64,000 nt of DNA from Mesotaenium endlicherianum (taxonomy: Eukaryota; Streptophyta; Zygnematophyceae; Zygnematales; Mesotaeniaceae): assembly GCA_009602735.1 (NCBI GenBank), contig WELA01007798.1, positions 340,988 to 404,987 of the forward strand, read 5' to 3'. How positions within the stretch are numbered: the stretch's first letter is position 1; every line of letters starts with the position of its first letter. Below are positions 63,796-64,000 of the stretch, one piece after another. Under the pieces are notes generated by a model that was not told the DNA's origin, made no database searches, and saw only the letters and a list, made by a program, of their open reading frames with translations. The translations under genes and the position numbers were made by a program.

Positions 63796-64000
63796 TGAAA
63801 TGAATCAACTTACCAAATAGGCGATTAACAATTAATAAAGATCTTTATATCAGCAAGTAATCTATATGGTACTTTCCGTTAACTGTTTTAACGGCAAAAG
63901 AACAGCGAACTAGCAGTGAATAATATTCGTCAGTCAAATGAGAGTAAACTAGCATCAATAATGCAAATCAGTAAACTCATACATAAGCAAGGTTAGAAGA
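63796..64000 (-). repeat. Family D LTR, cut by the window edge
   Basis: TGAAATGAATCAACTTACC begins at 63796 inside the E LTR and matches D1 5943-6147 closely. Whether it is solo or part of an element cannot be seen. Confidence 0.88.

Overview
The window looks like repeat-dense nuclear DNA of a streptophyte. Initiator-Met-tRNA primer sites (TGGTATCnnAGC type), chromodomain Ty3/gypsy elements, a Ty1/copia element and a BED-finger hAT transposase all point to a plant or charophyte alga. A piggyBac-like element and an animal-looking gypsy fragment argue against a typical flowering plant; a charophyte such as Chara is a guess, not shown. I found no single-copy host gene, rRNA, tRNA or CRISPR. Almost every base belongs to layered transposable elements. 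Families are named here B, C, D, E, H (gypsy), plus copia, hAT and piggyBac.

Layout. 1-2248: 3' end of gypsy B (+). 2249-3085 and 17728-19865: one family-D element (+) split by gypsy C1 (-; 3086-17727, target duplication CTAGG/CTGGG). C1 is itself split by gypsy D1 (-; 5943-13946, duplication AAACT). 19866-25444: C2 (+), badly broken. 25445-26856: E fragment (+). 26857-27575: solo D LTR (duplication ATGTG). About 27581-31515: broken copia (+). 31516-50358: a decayed hAT element whose second intron received C3 (-; 34024-45444, duplication GTTCA, with a doubled 3' LTR). C3 carries a piggyBac-like element (35232-39504, TTAA) that carries gypsy fragment H (about 35745-37960). The hAT last exon received a 1.2 kb solo LTR (47748-48957). 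50985-51580: a D-like gag relic (+). 51820-56156: D3 (-) with a piggyBac end. 56157-57688: E2 (-). 57689-62332: D4 (-). 62333-63795: E LTR sequence cut by a solo C LTR. 63796 onward: another D LTR running off the edge.

The most interesting content is family D. Four copies (D1 intact; D2, D3 and D4 decayed) carry a third ORF between pol and the 3' LTR. It encodes a coiled-coil protein with a conserved central region, an acidic stretch and an SR-rich tail, and I recognise no family. Each copy has a predicted 99-121 bp GT-AG intron just before the ORF3 start codon. Each also has one or two copies of the element's own polypurine-tract sequence between pol and ORF3. This suggests a separately expressed cassette, perhaps acquired through polypurine-tract duplication.

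In D1 and in C1/C3, gag and pol are joined through textbook -1 slippery heptamers (T_TTA_AAA in D; A_AAA_AAC in C). D1 is the youngest and most complete element: pol and ORF3 are open and the shared parts of its LTRs are nearly identical.
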